Shown here piece after piece: positions 12,051 through 25,200 of a DNA stretch of 64,000 nucleotides (positions are counted from its first letter, which is position 1; each line of letters begins with the position of its first letter). The stretch spans positions 57,748 to 121,747 of the forward strand of contig JAANDG010000452.1 of NCBI GenBank assembly GCA_036852015.1, read 5' to 3'. The notes below the pieces were generated by a model. The model had not been told where the DNA came from and did no database searches. It saw nothing but the letters and a program-made list of their open reading frames with translations. Both the position numbers and the translations under genes were made by a program. The DNA is from Pelodera strongyloides (Eukaryota; Nematoda; Chromadorea; Rhabditida; Rhabditidae).

Positions 12051-12449
12051 GAGTGCGTAGCTCAGGGCTGCATTATCGTAGGTTGCTCAAGGTGAGGATA
12101 ATCTCACGTTGAAAGGCAATACGGAAAATTTTTGTAAAATATCAAATAAAGAATTAGACGAAAAAGCGTGATTTCAAGTTTCAAAATTGGTCGTTCTTTG
12201 AGGTTTGTGCCGTGAGTGTTCTTGGAACCCTTTGTGCCGCAGAAACACCCGAACGATACACCACACATATTTCACACATATGCAGCTTTTTTTGGACGTT
12301 TGTGAGAGGGGGCGCTCGGGAAGTGAGATGGCTCAGTGCACGGGAACGGGAACTACTGAACAAATCCTACAACCTGAGCGAAACGCACATCATCCAAACA
12401 CGTACATTTCAAACAAAACGCACAACACAAAATAGAGATCCAACTTGAG

Positions 12450-12665
12450 ATAATAGATGAATAGATAGTATATATATTCTAATATATATTTTATTTAAAT
12501 TATTTTATATATATATAGATATAGAATATAATAATATAATATCATTATATGATATATATATATATAGAATAGAATAGAATATATATAGAGATATAGATAT
12601 ATATATATCTATATATAGATAGATATATTATCCTATAATATAATATAACAGATATATATATATAT
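12450..12665. repeat. AT-rich low-complexity tract
   Basis: TATATA and TAGATA runs over about 200 bases, with no coding potential. Confidence 0.85.
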
Positions 12666-13808
12666 TAATAACGGTGTTAAGAAGAGAGCGGTTCTTGCAT
12701 CTGTAACGAAACAAGCTTTCCAAAACACTGATATATATGGAATAAACTGTTTAATTGATTTGTGTCCTTTTTCTGTAAATTCTGAAAATTTGCAGTGAAT
12801 TTCGGCAATTTCGAAAAAAGTCAGGCTGAACGCTGAAGAAAGTCACAAGGAACGAACTGGAAAAGAGGAAACTCCACTAAAAGCACCCCCCTTATATATG
12901 CCCATTTTCGAAACTCGGTTTAGTTACCCAAGTTTGAGGTGAGCATTAGCGATCGTTGAGCAAACACGTGCGAATGTGCGTGACACGTGTGAAGGGAAAA
13001 TGAAGGAAATATAAGCGTTGTTAGGGATGCTTAGGACAGTCAAGTTCGGAGAAATATAATAGTTATCGAGGAGAATTAGAGCGCTCGATCGGTGAGACAT
13101 AGATAGAAGCAGAGAGGGGCGGGGAATATCAACGAGGAAATTGGGGATATAAACTTCAATAAATGAACACAGAACGCTTAAACATAGAACAGTGCATAGA
13201 AATTTCAATTCTGACAGCAAATAAGAGAGCAGCTAGTCGGTTGGTCAGCAAGGATGTAGGGACTGTAAGGAGGGCGGAGAGAAAGACAGAAAGAGAGATA
13301 GTGAGGGAGAATCAGGTGCACAAAGAGTGAGGGAGGAGGGAGATCTGGTGCGCAGGGATTGAGAGAGACTGCAAGCCTACACCTGCGTGCGTGACGAAGC
13401 TGCATTGCGGGCGCCCAGTCCCGAAATGGCCGTGTTGTCGTGGTGCGCCATACTACGAAATCCTAATTGCAGCTTGTCACCTAAGCTTATTAAATATTTT
13501 TCCAAATTACAGTTTATATTTTATTTTGAAACATATACAGTGTATAGTGTATGTAGATAATGCTCGAGATCGCTGGGTAAAACATTTAGTTTGCAAAGCT
13601 AAAAAAGTAAATGAAACAAAGCTGCAAGCACTGAAAATTGCACGTTTGTTTGCCTCTCTCTGACCATGAGCTTTTTATAAGATTCAGTTTGTCATATATG
13701 GATCTGTGTGTGTACTATGTGCCTGGCTTACATGTTTTCGTATACATTCAATATATATTGAAACAGTAACAAAGTCGTAAGCAAAAATAAAAGTTAAAAA
13801 TAATTTAT

Positions 13809-16800
13809 TCAATACCACTTTTTAATATAACCGGCCGCTGCTGAATCATACCGCGCAGTTTTTCTCGAAAATTTCTTTTCCTTTCTCTTGTCTGAAATAA
13901 AAGTATTATCGAATTTAAATAATTATCACGCTATTTTTATAAATTACACTAACAATAGTTTTTTGTAACATGTTGCATAGCTGTAAAAGTTTCCTCTCGG
14001 AAAAAGCAATGTTTCTTTCGTCAAATACGTTTAAAGGGATGTACACCCCAAACAATGAACCACGATCCCAAGGAAACGGATATTAAAATACCTGGTGCAG
14101 TGCTCACAACACCATCAATGAAGGGTAAAAAGTAGGGCACTAATGCTACAGCGACATGTGGGTAGAGCTTCTCGTAGTAATCAATAAACTGAAATTAATA
14201 ATATTATTCATAAAAACGTTGACTACTGTGCCTTCTGCTTTATAACCTTGCTTTTATGATTTGGGTACGATAATGTTTAGAGTTCGTATTGGAGTTTGGA
14301 GTCACCTTATGCATTGCAAGCGCTACTGTTACGGGTTATATTCACATAACTCACACTCACTATCACAACACGAGAAAGCTTCAGTATATTGTGTTTTTTT
14401 GTGATCCCGACACGCTAAAGCATGCTAAAGATAACATGTCGCTAAGGGAAATACACTCAAGAGTTCACGAGGCAAAAATGATATACACCTGTTGCTTTGT
14501 AAACGGCAGTTCCACATCTCCAGCACATTCAGCAACAAAAGCTTCATAATATTTGTCGAAGAAAAGGGGGAGACTGAAAAGACTGCATAGAAACGCGGCG
14601 CTAAATGGGCTAAGGTCTGACGCCGTTGAAACAAGCCCCTTTACGCAGCACCTTAGAAGTCTAGCGTTGCCTGTTAGTTACAGACCCTTGCTGGCATGTA
14701 CAGCTGAAAGCAGTATCCGCAGGGCGGGGAAAAAATACGTGCAGGGAAAGTAATTCAGTTTTTGGGTTACCTGGGAAAAAATGCGTGCGGATCCTTTTGA
14801 GCATAATAAGGACAATAACTGCTAGATTTGCTTCTGCCGAGGTTCAGCGCCAAGTTTACCACGATGTCTTCTACTGGGGAACCAACGTGTACACCCTGAA
14901 ATATGGAAAAAAATTAAGCGAGACGAATCGAAAAGCGAGAGAGAAAACGAGAGACGGCAGACGTGAGAGAGAGAGGGACATACAGGGGAGAGAAAAAGAG
15001 AAAAAGAAGAGAGACTTGAAATACCTGAAAATCTAAAATTGCTCGCAGGCTCTCTGTCCCGTCTTCGTTTTCTGTCCACAATAAATTCTGGGGCCAAGTA
15101 TCTCCATGACACAGTACGGGTGGCTGACCTGTAATTAAAATAAATATAAGATAATTATTATAAAGAAAAACAGGCTATTCTCGAGTCCCCTTTAATCATT
15201 TTGTTTTAACTGTTTTCAGTTTGATAGAGCTATTGTATGAAAGCACAGTACAGTTGAGAATTTGGGAATTGGAAAAATTGAGTTCCACGTGGACTTCCTT
15301 GACAGCATTTTTTAAAATAATACTTACAACTTTCCGCAATAAGCTTCTTGTAGTGGCCAGCAGTGAACATGTGAATTTTTTCCAGGTTTATGTTTATTTC
15401 TTCCTGACATTCGGGAAAACGTTCCAGAAGTTTCTGTTGTCCGGAACGTAGGTTCTGTAATCAAGCAAACAAGTTGACATGAGCGATTGTTTTTTTCTTG
15501 AGCAACTTTTCTGCCGCTTTCTGATAGAAATGTCACTCAAACTTAAACTAACACTTGAAGTTCAATTCCAGGCTACAGAAACCAACTAGGAGGTTTCCAC
15601 TTTGGCGAGATGTCATAAATCTTCCATAAATGACGAATAAAAACACCTACTTCTTCTTTATAGCAATCCGCAAACATATCCACCATCATTTGATTTCCAA
15701 AACGCTTCAGAGCGCTTTGGTTCTTATAGACTGAAAGATATTGCTTTTGTGGGAAACACAGTTAGATGCGTAGTAGTTCTTCGTAAAATGGCATAGAAAA
15801 TACTAGGCACGACGGTGGTAAAAATTAAGCAGCGAGAGTATTGCTGGGCAGCGAAATTGAGCGAAAACTTCCGCATTGAATAGATTTTCTGAGAGGCTTA
15901 CATATGCTAGGATGTACCTGAACTGTAGGTCCTGTGGTAAGTTCTTTTGCAAACATTCACATAGAGTATTTTATGAGAAGAATGCAACATATAATTAAAT
16001 AACAGTTTCCTTACACAGTGCGTGGATCTTGGCAAAAGTTTGCAATGCCTCAATAGCTCCCGAACTGCTAACCGTACGGTAGAGCTGACGCATCACTACA
16101 TGCTTTACGTGCTCGACTGCAACATAACCTGAAGCAACAAAAAAGTTATCTCTGACCAACACTTTCTTAGTTTATTGTTGTGTTGAGCTAAAAATGACTG
16201 ACATCAGCACTTTTTTAAAGGCTGCACTAAAACTTATAACTGATGCGAAGTTAGTTCATATCGTAGGGCACATAATAATTGTTTCGAAAACTGGTGTAAC
16301 TGCGGGGATTTCGTTACCGTAGTTTCCCGAAAAGGTACCATAATTTAAAAACGCTTTACCTGCATTCACCCCGTCAACACCCCATCCCCGGCCACAATAA
16401 AAAGTTGGGATTTTGAGTTCTTTCGGATCTAACTTCCATTCTTCTATGACGAGCCGATAGAAGGCCAATTCATTAGAGTGCATCTGAAACGAAGGCATTA
16501 ACTTATATATGTCAAGATATCTTACATAATCATTGGGCAATCATTGATTCGGTACCCACTAGAGTCACGGTAGAATTGTAGATGACTACACCCCAGAAAA
16601 AATAATAGTACCCCAGAAAAAAAAATAGTACCCCACGTTAAATAGTACCCCAAAAATTTCTGGGCCAGGAAAAATACTACCCAATTTCTATTTTGATGTT
16701 CATCTCTAACGATGGGGCACTAAACTAAACTAGTATTTTTTCATTTGGGGTACTAAACTACACTGGGGTAATATTCTACAATTTTACCAATCATTGAGTC

Positions 16801-17792
16801 TGTACCCATCACTATCGATTGTAACCTCATAACATTCGTACTTAGTAACTTTAAAGGGACAGGCCCATCAAATTAAGCCTATATTTATGATTTCTTCTTA
16901 ATTTTTTATGAGTATTTATTAGAATATGTGGACCCGTAGGTTCGTTCTGGCTGTAAGCTTCAAATCTGAGCGTTTATTGTAATCGTGTGCTTGGCTTTTT
17001 GTTCACCAACTCATAAACCTACCGTAATAGGTCCGTTGGTTAATTGTTCTTCTTCCTCGGCTCCTTTTGCAAACGAGGCAATTGCTGCTTGGAACTGAAA
17101 TATTCAATGCGAATACTTTACTTTATTAGTGTAAGTTCATTTTCTAATGAACTGGTATTGACAAGAGGACAAACGGTGAACAATGTGCCAACTTAAAAAA
17201 CAACTCTGCTAAATTGGCTCGTTTTCTGTCGTTGATAGTGAAAGATGCCCTTTCACGGAAAACAGTGCGGGGTGCTATAAGAAGATACATGTATATAAGG
17301 TTTACTTTGGTGAGGTCCGTAATTTTGACGACTATGGTTTCTGGAAGGTTTTCTCGGGCTTCATTCTCATTCCAGTCAAGCGTTGCCACAACAATTTTAG
17401 AAATGTTACCCTGCAAGATTTTTTGAGAATAAGTACAAAATCGCTTTTCTGATTATCCAATGCGGTCCAATTTTTTTAATGGCTTCCCAGCTACTGAAAC
17501 AACTGAAAATTAAAAAAAAAATTGAGAGGGATAAGAAATTATAATGAGATGAGTAAACTGCTTTTATCAATAAACGATTAGATCCTAATGTTTTATTTCA
17601 AGCATAAAAACAACTCACGTCACCCTGTCCAATGAGTGCGGCCTTTTTATTTTCTCCAAATTTGGCCGTGGAATTCAATGCCTTTTGCATATCATTTTCG
17701 ACCATTGTCCATGTTATTGGAGTGTCCAGGATCAAATCACAATTTTCAGTTGCACCACGAGGAATTTGTAAAGTTTCTTCGTGAGCCACCAT
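13809..17792 (-). CDS. CHK kinase-like protein B (12 exons, intact)
   Basis: Exons on minus: 17792-17619, 17410-17306, 17094-17023, 16483-16360, 16128-16015, 15730-15651, 15454-15328, 15128-15025, 14895-14771, 14573-14489, 14188-14092, 13891-13809. All junctions are GT..AG and frames join to 429 aa. CHGDTWPQN (His273, Asp275, Asn280) is the catalytic-loop motif and ILDFQ (Asp298) the metal-binding motif of the CHK/DUF1679 kinase-like fold. A phosphotransferase is predicted; substrate unknown; no signal peptide seen. A TTTGTAG acceptor lies just before the ATG. Exon 9 is longer than in the paralogues (125 against 80 nt) but in frame. The terminal exon reads open yet aligns poorly: KEIF- and LRGM-like pieces sit in other frames, so small indels there are possible. 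Intron 8 holds a GA-rich tract. Confidence 0.85.
16852..16990. repeat. Left arm of a TTTAAAGGG palindromic element
   Basis: CTTTAAAGGGACAGGCCCAT followed by TATTTATGATTTC matches the left arm of the foldback at 23010-23426. The right arm is missing or too decayed to see. It lies in intron 3 of CHK-like gene B. Confidence 0.5.
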
Positions 17793-18134
17793 TTCTACAA
17801 ACAACGCCTCTCATAATAAAATAAGGAAGTACGAAAACTAAATAGGGAATTTACTTATTTGGCAAAAAAAGCCGCGAACAATAAAAAAAACGATTATTTA
17901 GCACACTGGAAGCAGAAAGTTAAATAACCAATGAATAAAAACTCAAAGCACGGTCTACTACATATTTAAATAACCAATGAATAAAAGCTCAAAGCACGGT
18001 CTACTACATATAAGTTGACCCTGCTTATATGTATTCCCGGCTAGCCAAACATGCACATTTGCACAATAGCACGGCAGTGTTGTGCAATAATCTCACACTG
18101 AAAATGCAGGGGGAAAATGAGTGATAAGTAATTG

Positions 18135-18179
<45 letters not shown>

Positions 18180-20224
18180 GGATGACAGAGAGGGAGTAGT
18201 TGAAACAGAATAAGAGTGCAAAAAAAAAAGTTTTGATAGAGAGGAACTACTACATAAATGATAAATCAGTACAAACGGGCTACCAGACATTTTTCAACTA
18301 TAACACATCATAAATTCACCAAATGAAGCGAAGTGTTAAAGCGAAGCGATTTTAAACATGAATGATCAGAACTGGGATTAGTTAATGAAGCTCAGTTATA
18401 CATGTTCTGGGAGTACGACGAATGTAGCGCGAAAGGGCAGCTAAAGTCCATAAAGTGCCTTCCTTTGTATCGTGATTTGTCACAATAATTTTTGCGGCAA
18501 TTCTGCAATAGAATAGTTCCCTTGGAAACTCATAAACATACCAATTGTAAGTAACAAAAATCCGTGACAACTTTGAAACCACCACCCGGCGAGGGAATCA
18601 TAGGCGATCCCTCCTGGTCCTAGCCCGACGACGTCGAGCAATTTGTCATCTGGAGCTTACATGGGGAAACACGGCAATGTATTGGGCAGACCGATACGTT
18701 CCCAGTCTATGATAATATGAGTGGAATCTATTGCTCGATATTATACCGTTTTGCCCAACAAAAGAGATAACAAAGAAAAAAAAAACGTTTGTGGTCTATG
18801 TGTGTAGTCGTTTTACGTTGATGGTATATAGCTGTGTATTGTATTGTGTTTTTATAGGTAATTTTCCCTGAAGATGTCGTAAAGCCGCAACGTCGGAAAT
18901 AAATGTGCTAAACACACGCTTTGTTTTCTTTTGGTTGGAATAACAAGCTCACCATAACACTGAATTATGTACACCATTCCAACTTCCATGGAGCGTGCAT
19001 CTGTACAACAAAAGAAAAACTGACAGATTTTCAGGATAGCATAACACTTGTTCGATGAATTTTGTGAGCATGAATCCCAACCAAAATTAATGGAACATCT
19101 AATATTTGTGTTTTATGAACAACCTTTGAAATTCCCATTACACACGATTTGTAATTTAAATAAATGTGTTAATAAATTCTGATTTCGCTGTCATTAACTT
19201 CTGAACCTCTCCACTTCATCGCCGCGCACAAAAAAGAGAGTCTGACAGGGAGGTGTTTAATTCCAGTTGGCGCTCCCGCGGCACACCTTTCTCCTTTTCA
19301 GAAACTTCTGCGGCCGATCGTCAGTCAGTATCTCGAAGTAAATTTGAACCAAAAGAATAACCGAATATCTAACCATCCGAAGCTACAGCTGTTTCTAAAT
19401 AATAAACTTGTTATTTAGTGTTTACACATGTTTTTTTCGTGGTTAACATTGATTTTTTTGTGTAAATTTCGTTACACAATATCACAGCCTGCAAAAATAA
19501 ATATGTGTTGCTTTGAAATTCGCATTATTATAAATACAAATACATACAATAAAATTGAACTTTCTCAAATTCTCCCTTGTTTGCGCTATATCTCCCTTTC
19601 CACTTTTACAAGCAAAACAGAGGTCAAATCAGAAATCTCAAGGTTGCAACGTTTAACGCTAATTGTAAGTTCAATGCCCTACTAGTACATAATAAGCTAA
19701 ACATGCATCACAAATTGCATTAGATCCAAGGACATTTCCCAATTAAAGGATCCAGGTCATAAAAAACACTGTCATCCTACTCGAAACACGCCCCTTCTGA
19801 AACATAAAAATCACAAAAAGATCAAACCCAAAATACAAAAGAAGAGAACCCAATTTTATTAACAATCATGACGACACAGTAGCTTGCGGCAGTAATGGAG
19901 CGGGGCCTGGTCCTTGCCGAAGCGGGACCGAAGCTATGGAAGCAGCGTTCCAGTACGTTTATTATTTACTTTGTATTTGTTATGAATAATACAGTATGCC
20001 TATCCCCTTATCTTTCGTAAAACCGCATAAGAGGCATACAATCGTTGTAATTAAATGATTGTGTATCTATAATATATCGACCCAAAAACAACAAAAAAGT
20101 TCTTTTTTATATTTTTTTCTTTTTTTTCTCATGAATAATATACGCTCAAGTTTTATCTATTTAGTAGCCTTTTAAAAGTATGGGCTTAAACAGAGCTATC
20201 TTCCAGGTACGAGAACAAGCGTAA
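17793..20224. other. Intergenic region
   Basis: No supported gene. It contains a two-copy 46-bp tandem repeat (17920-18011), a GA microsatellite (about 18135-18180) and, near 18868-18910, a CCTGAAGATG...GGAAATAAA string like the 3' ends of some non-LTR retroelements. A T-rich unique stretch follows in which I see nothing. Confidence 0.5.
17920..18011. repeat. Two-copy tandem repeat, 46-bp unit
   Basis: The block beginning TTAAATAACCAATGAATAAA is repeated at 17920 and 17966 with one mismatch. Confidence 0.9.
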
Positions 20225-20425
20225 ACGCTCGCACAAACAAATCGTCGGGAAGAGAAGGGCAAGCGCCGCCGCGTCTGTGTGTTCTGCGAAACCCGAGGAC
20301 ACCTTCCGAAGAACTGTGAAACTCCTAAATTTAACACACCGTATGTATTGCGATCGCAGAGGCTAACAGCTTCTGCAATCGCTGTCTATCGAAAACACGC
20401 GTGGAGTGAATGGAGACGCGGTTAG
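20225..20425 (+). pseudogene. CCHC zinc-knuckle open-frame fragment, gag-like
   Basis: A short open frame (stop at 20423-20425, preceded in frame by a stop at 20222-20224) encodes a basic stretch and then CVFCETRGHLPKNC, a perfect C-x2-C-x4-H-x4-C knuckle. Such knuckles occur in retroelement Gag and in some RNA-binding proteins. No flanking gag or pol sequence is visible and no clear splice sites join it to other exons. A retroelement remnant is the simplest reading; a lone exon of a host gene cannot be excluded. Confidence 0.4.
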
Positions 20426-20440
20426 ACAGAACGAACATGG

Positions 20441-20527
20441 TGCAGCGTCCGGGATTCGAACCCGGGCCTTTCGCGTGGCAGGCGAGTATTATCAACTTCC
20501 CTCGCAAAGAAGACCAAGAATCGCTGC
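20441..20527 (-). tRNA. tRNA-Gly(GCC)-like sequence, probably degenerate
   Basis: On minus, the 3' half is tRNA-like: an anticodon loop reading GCC between TCGC and GCGA, then a T arm (CCCGG, GTTCGAATC, CCGG) and acceptor strand ACGCTGC, followed by A. GCAGCG at the far end can pair with CGCTGC. The D-arm region is about 18 bases too long and lacks a normal D stem, so it is more likely a pseudogene or tRNA-derived repeat than a working tRNA. Confidence 0.5.
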
Positions 20528-20529
20528 GG

Positions 20530-20686
20530 TTAAGCGAAATACTGGCCGGGTTTTGAAACATATCGAGTACCCCATCATTCTTATGCGGCTTATTTGACAT
20601 AAATTCCAGCTAAATTCGAGCAACTCTGCATAAAGGATTCAGCTGACTACGGTGCGTTTCAAAAACCGGCCGGTATTTCGGTTTAA
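20530..20686. repeat. Inverted-repeat element, AAGCGAAATACCGGCCGG family, copy 1
   Basis: The left end TTAAGCGAAATACTGGCCGG is mirrored at the right end by CCGGCCGGTATTTCGGTTTAA. The interior carries TTGAAACATATCGAGTA and ATTCTTATGC blocks shared with the copies at 36339, 37498 and 49289. No coding capacity: a MITE-like element. Confidence 0.8.
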
Positions 20687-20872
20687 ATTGACGAGTTGGC
20701 ATTGCACATCTGTAGTCGCCTGAAGGCCCTGAAGTGTATGACCACCATATGCACATGATCACAGATGTATGTAACAATGGCGCCCCTGCGAACTGTATAC
20801 ATATATGTATGCACACCAACGATCTCTAGCTATTTTAAACTTCTGCAGCTTTTTAGAGATCAATTATATAAC

Positions 20873-21255
20873 ACCAGCCGTTCGAAGAGCCCTACGGGTT
20901 ACAATTTAAAAAGTTAACTCTCGTCTCTTTCTCCTCCCACACATTCACACGTCTCTGATTGTGGAAACGTATAATAATCAGTTTGGATCACCACTCGACT
21001 AATGCTACCATGCAAATTTGCTATTGAAGGTGCTGTATGTAGGTCAGAGGGTTATCCTTGTAATAAGCTAGCATAGCTCATCAGGTAGAGCGTTGGACTC
21101 TGAAGCGAGAGATTGTGTGCTGCTGTGGGTTCGAATCCCGCCAGCGGCAAATATTTTGTATATTCTCATTCGATTGTGTATAGAAAATTTTCTTTATGAA
21201 AGGATTTCGTTTCGTGCATACAAACAAAAGACCAAGTAAACTCTTCTCCTAATGG
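20873..21255 (+). repeat. tRNA-derived dispersed repeat (SINE-like), copy 1
   Basis: It shares with 37030-37432 (opposite strand) an ordered set of blocks: ACCAGCCGTTCGAAGAGCCC, ACCATGCAAATTTGC, a tRNA-like core, then a tail ending in CTCTTCTCC-like sequence. The match over about 400 bases shows one repeat family with an internal RNA polymerase III-type promoter layout. Confidence 0.65.
21067..21148 (+). tRNA. tRNA-like core of the repeat (CTG loop), not a canonical tRNA
   Basis: It has a D arm (TAGCTCATCAGGTAGAGC, A-box-like), an anticodon-like loop CTCTGAA, a long variable region, and a T arm GTGGG-TTCGAAT-CCCGC (B-box-like). The acceptor ends do not pair well. It is the head of the SINE-like repeat rather than a confirmed tRNA gene. 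Confidence 0.4.
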
Positions 21256-21515
21256 GGTTTGCAAGTATGCCAAAAACCGCGAGTTTTCCTTGCAAGTATC
21301 AATTCGCAAAATCGTGTGCTTTTTACACCAATTTACCGTAACTTTGACACATCCACACTATAGAAAATCCGCCAACAAAGCAAATCATTTGTCGGACAAA
21401 TGGTCCCGTGGCGATCGGTCGTAAAAACTGCCTGTAGATATGTTCGTGTAGTGCCAAGATACGGTAAATTTTTCGATACTTGCAAGGAAAATCGGGCATA
21501 CTTGCAAACCCCATA
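21251..21515. repeat. Foldback element, ATGGGGTTTGCAAGTATGCC ends
   Basis: The left end ATGGGGTTTGCAAGTATGCC is mirrored by GGGCATACTTGCAAACCCCAT at the right end, and the inner TTCCTTGCAAGTATC is also mirrored. A related foldback lies at 51187-51356. Confidence 0.8.
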
Positions 21516-22218
21516 TATATAATAAGATTTCTGGTGTTAAAACGGTATCGTGCGTGGTTTTGAAACAGGTGTATTTCTGCGGCCGCCTTTGTATTTTCAG
21601 CACTGAAAGGAACTTAATTCACATATGAAAGTGTGAAATACAGATGTCTATACAGTTCAAGTTCAATACCACGTGCCCTACCCCTTTAGGTGATCAGTGA
21701 TCAGTAAGACAAACTACAAACTTTGAAACTTTTCCTGTCCTAAAATCCATTCAGTTCAGGCAGAGTCAGGCTCTGTCTCGGCCATTTCAACACTATTTCC
21801 TCAGAGTAATTTTGTTTGGAACCTCTTTAGATTCTCAACTATCTCACTTTCCTTTTTTGTCTGCGTCAAAGTTGAAATGATCTCCGACCCTGTCATTTGT
21901 GTGTTTTAGACCACGTCTTCAACTTTTAACACATTATTTACATTTTATCTTAAATAAATTGTTCTTCATTTAAGCACACGAGTATCATGCTATTCATAAA
22001 CAATAGTACATGTATGGATCATAAACATATATTTATTGCAACTATCTTTGACCACATTCGCAAATTACTCGGTTTCTTCTTTTTCCCACTGTTTGTTAGG
22101 GATGGAAACACCAAAAATCTTGTCTTCTTTTATATGTAATCACAATCCAAAAAAAATGTATAATATTAAAGAAACTGTGTCGCGTTTCCGTGATTCGATG
22201 TAAATTATTTTAGGAAGA

Positions 22219-25200
22219 ATGGTTGCCGTTGCGCAGCAACACGAAATCTCCGGAACATCAGAAATTTCTGATTTCATCCTGGACACTCCAATAACATGGG
22301 CAATGGTGGAGAAGGACATGCAAAAGGCATTGAATACTGAAGCCAAATTTGGAGAAAATAAAAAGGCCGAACTGATCGGACAGGGAAATGTGGGTCATTT
22401 CGTGTATTAAGTTTTATAGACCCAAATTACTTCCAAAATATTTATGTTACGAAGACTACACTGGTGCGTTAGTTTTCGCCTAATTTAAATTGTTCCCCAT
22501 AAAATGCAATGTGGCGAAAACTCGTCGCGCAAAAAAAGTTGGATACGAGTTACGCCAGTGCGGGGTAGAACTCCACGCGAGCTGCAATGGTACTGGCAAG
22601 GTAGACAATTGACGAAAATGGCACTCTAGGGGCGCACAGCATACGGCGCCCTATTGGCGCACTTTTGGCGCACCCCAAGGCAGAATACCAGATGGCCAAC
22701 AGGCATTGTCTACGACATCTGATGATATTGTATGTGAGTCACGAGACGAGGTGTTGTCCGGTATAAGGTTTTGTGCAACGTGTAAGTTTTTAAAGTATAT
22801 TATACTTGATGCTTTTTAGGGATTCGTTTCCAAAATAGTGGCTGCCACCCTTGACTGGACGGAAAACAACACAAATCTACCGCAAACAGTCGTGATTAAG
22901 ATTACAGGAGATTCAGTTATGGTAAACAATTCATTCCCGTGTTTTAACTAGTAATTTACAGAATTCACAAACTAACAATCTGCAGACTTGAAAGAAATAA
23001 TGGCCTGTTTTTAAAGGGTCAGGCCCATTTCAAATGACCCCTATTTTTTATGATTCCATCTGATTCTCCATGTCAAATATAGTAGGATACGATATTTTTT
23101 TAATTTTCAAGTGCAAAATTCAGGCAGTATTCAGCAATTTGCCATTGCCAGTCATACCCAACTATTTATCGCAGTTGTCACACCCCTTCGCACTAATTGG
23201 GCAATATGCTCTATTGGGCGTGGCGATTGCGATATTGGCCAATCAGCGCGAAGAGGCGTGTATACTGCGGTAAATAGTTGGGTATGACTGCCCACGATAA
23301 ATTGCCGAATAGTGTGTGAATTTTGCGCTTGAAAATTAGAAAAAAATTCAGCCTACTATATTTTAAACGGAGAATCCGATGGAGTCATCAAAAATAGGGG
23401 TCATTTGAAATGGGCCTGACCCTTTATCCAATTTAAGTTTCAAGAGATCGCTGAGATGGTAGACAATGATGGAGCAGAAACAAATGCGGACACGGCTATT
23501 GTGGTTAGTTTTTATAAAAAAAATGTTTTCGTGAAAAATGTGTGTGTGTTCATATACGCTCAGAACTCACCACCTTCCATGTATGCATGTTCCATGTCAT
23601 GTATTTGACTACGGACACTGGAGCATGTAACTAAACGAACTATTAGTTCCCAAGAAGTATTTCAAACCATCGTGTTTTATTAATCTCCTATGTTCGTTGC
23701 GAATTCTGCTAGGTGTCTAGAGTAGAGTGTACATATTAAGAGATGGAAAAAGTTTGTAGAAAATGTTAAACAATACAAATTATCCATTTCAGATGCACAA
23801 CAAGGAGTTTGAGTTTTATCACCTTGTCAGCAAATGGAACATTGACGATGATTGGAAAATACCAAAGTTTTACTGCGGCTGCGAATGGGGTACCGGAGGA
23901 GTGAAGGCTGGTAGGCAATTAACTAATTTACTTACTAATTAGCATATTGGTTAATTAGTTGAGTAATTTGCGATCTTTTTTGCCGCTAACAGTAAGTGGT
24001 ACCGGATGGAATGGAACACTGGTCTTATGAATCGGAGGCGAGAGTTTAACCAATCAGCCAAGATGATCCTTTTAGGCTACATTGTTTTTGAAAACATAGA
24101 GGATACCGTGCTCTACCATGTTTACGATACACTACCGAGTTCAGGAGTTATTGAAGCTGTTGAGGAACTTGCCAAAATCCACGCAACTTGTAAGATTTTT
24201 GTGAAAAAATCAAAGTTTTTTTTACAAATGATATACAGAAATATTTTACAAATGATATACAGAAATAATAAATATTTGTTAGACTATTCGATTTTTCGGA
24301 CATCCTCAAATAATTACGTCAATCGGACATCATACCATACTGCCACTCAACCTCAACTTACACTAATAAAACATTTTAGCGCTCAAATACCACGAACAAA
24401 TCAAGGACTTTAGTGGTGATTATCTTCCTGAAATACTTACAGATATTACCAATGAAAAGGTTTGTATTTTGTTGATGTTGTATTGATTTTACGTGAGCTT
24501 GATCGTTTCAAGCGGTATGACATGTGGTTTGTGAAAAGCATTAACTAAACAGTGTGTCATTAGAATGTGCGGTCCGCCATCCTTCAACTGATGGAAATGC
24601 TTCCCGAATGCACAGAACATTTGAAAAAAGTTCTTGAGAAACTCCACATCTTTGCTTTCACTAACTACGTGAAGGCCGGACTTGATGTTTGTGAGTTTTT
24701 GGAATACGTATATATTGTGTGTATGCATTGTTTTTACTTGAACATTCAACTTGGGCGCTTTACTGTCTCGTCGGTTCGCCTACTGTATCGCCCGTTCTTT
24801 CTAGATGTGGGAGACTTGCCGTACAGCATTTTAAAGCGAAATGCTAGCCCCTTTGGAAAATTTGCATATGATAAGCAAATCCTATGTATCCTATGCTAAT
24901 TTTGTACGATCGTCCACGGCAATCTTACAAAATTAGCATAGGATACATAGGATTTGCTTATCATATGCAAATTTTCCAAAGGGGCTAGTATTTCCTTTAA
25001 GGGCGCGTTCGGGTTGCTCTTTCCGAAAGGAAAACATGAAATTTATCGTTCGGGTTGGACCTTTCCGAAAGGATTTAATGCTTTGAGAAAGCAAAAAATA
25101 TCGTATGAATTTGCATGTTGAACATGCAAATTTACGAATTAGCCTGGTTAACATGCAAATTCATACGGTATTTTTTACTTTCGCCAAGCATTAAATCCTT

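Larger units (their letters stand above)
10986..13808. other. Intergenic region between CHK-like genes A and B
   Basis: No supported exons. It contains two unrelated tandem repeats (about 11066-11600 and 11720-12050), an AT microsatellite (about 12450-12665) and a unique AT-rich stretch in which I see nothing. Confidence 0.6.

Noticed and set aside
18868..18910. Hammerhead-like CTGAAGA ... GAAA string
   Set aside because: The two core boxes are present but no complementary stem II lies between them, and stems I and III were not found; more likely a retroelement 3' end.
24006..24413. 135-codon plus frame read as a separate gene
   Set aside because: It is exon 5 of CHK-like gene C extended into flanking introns.
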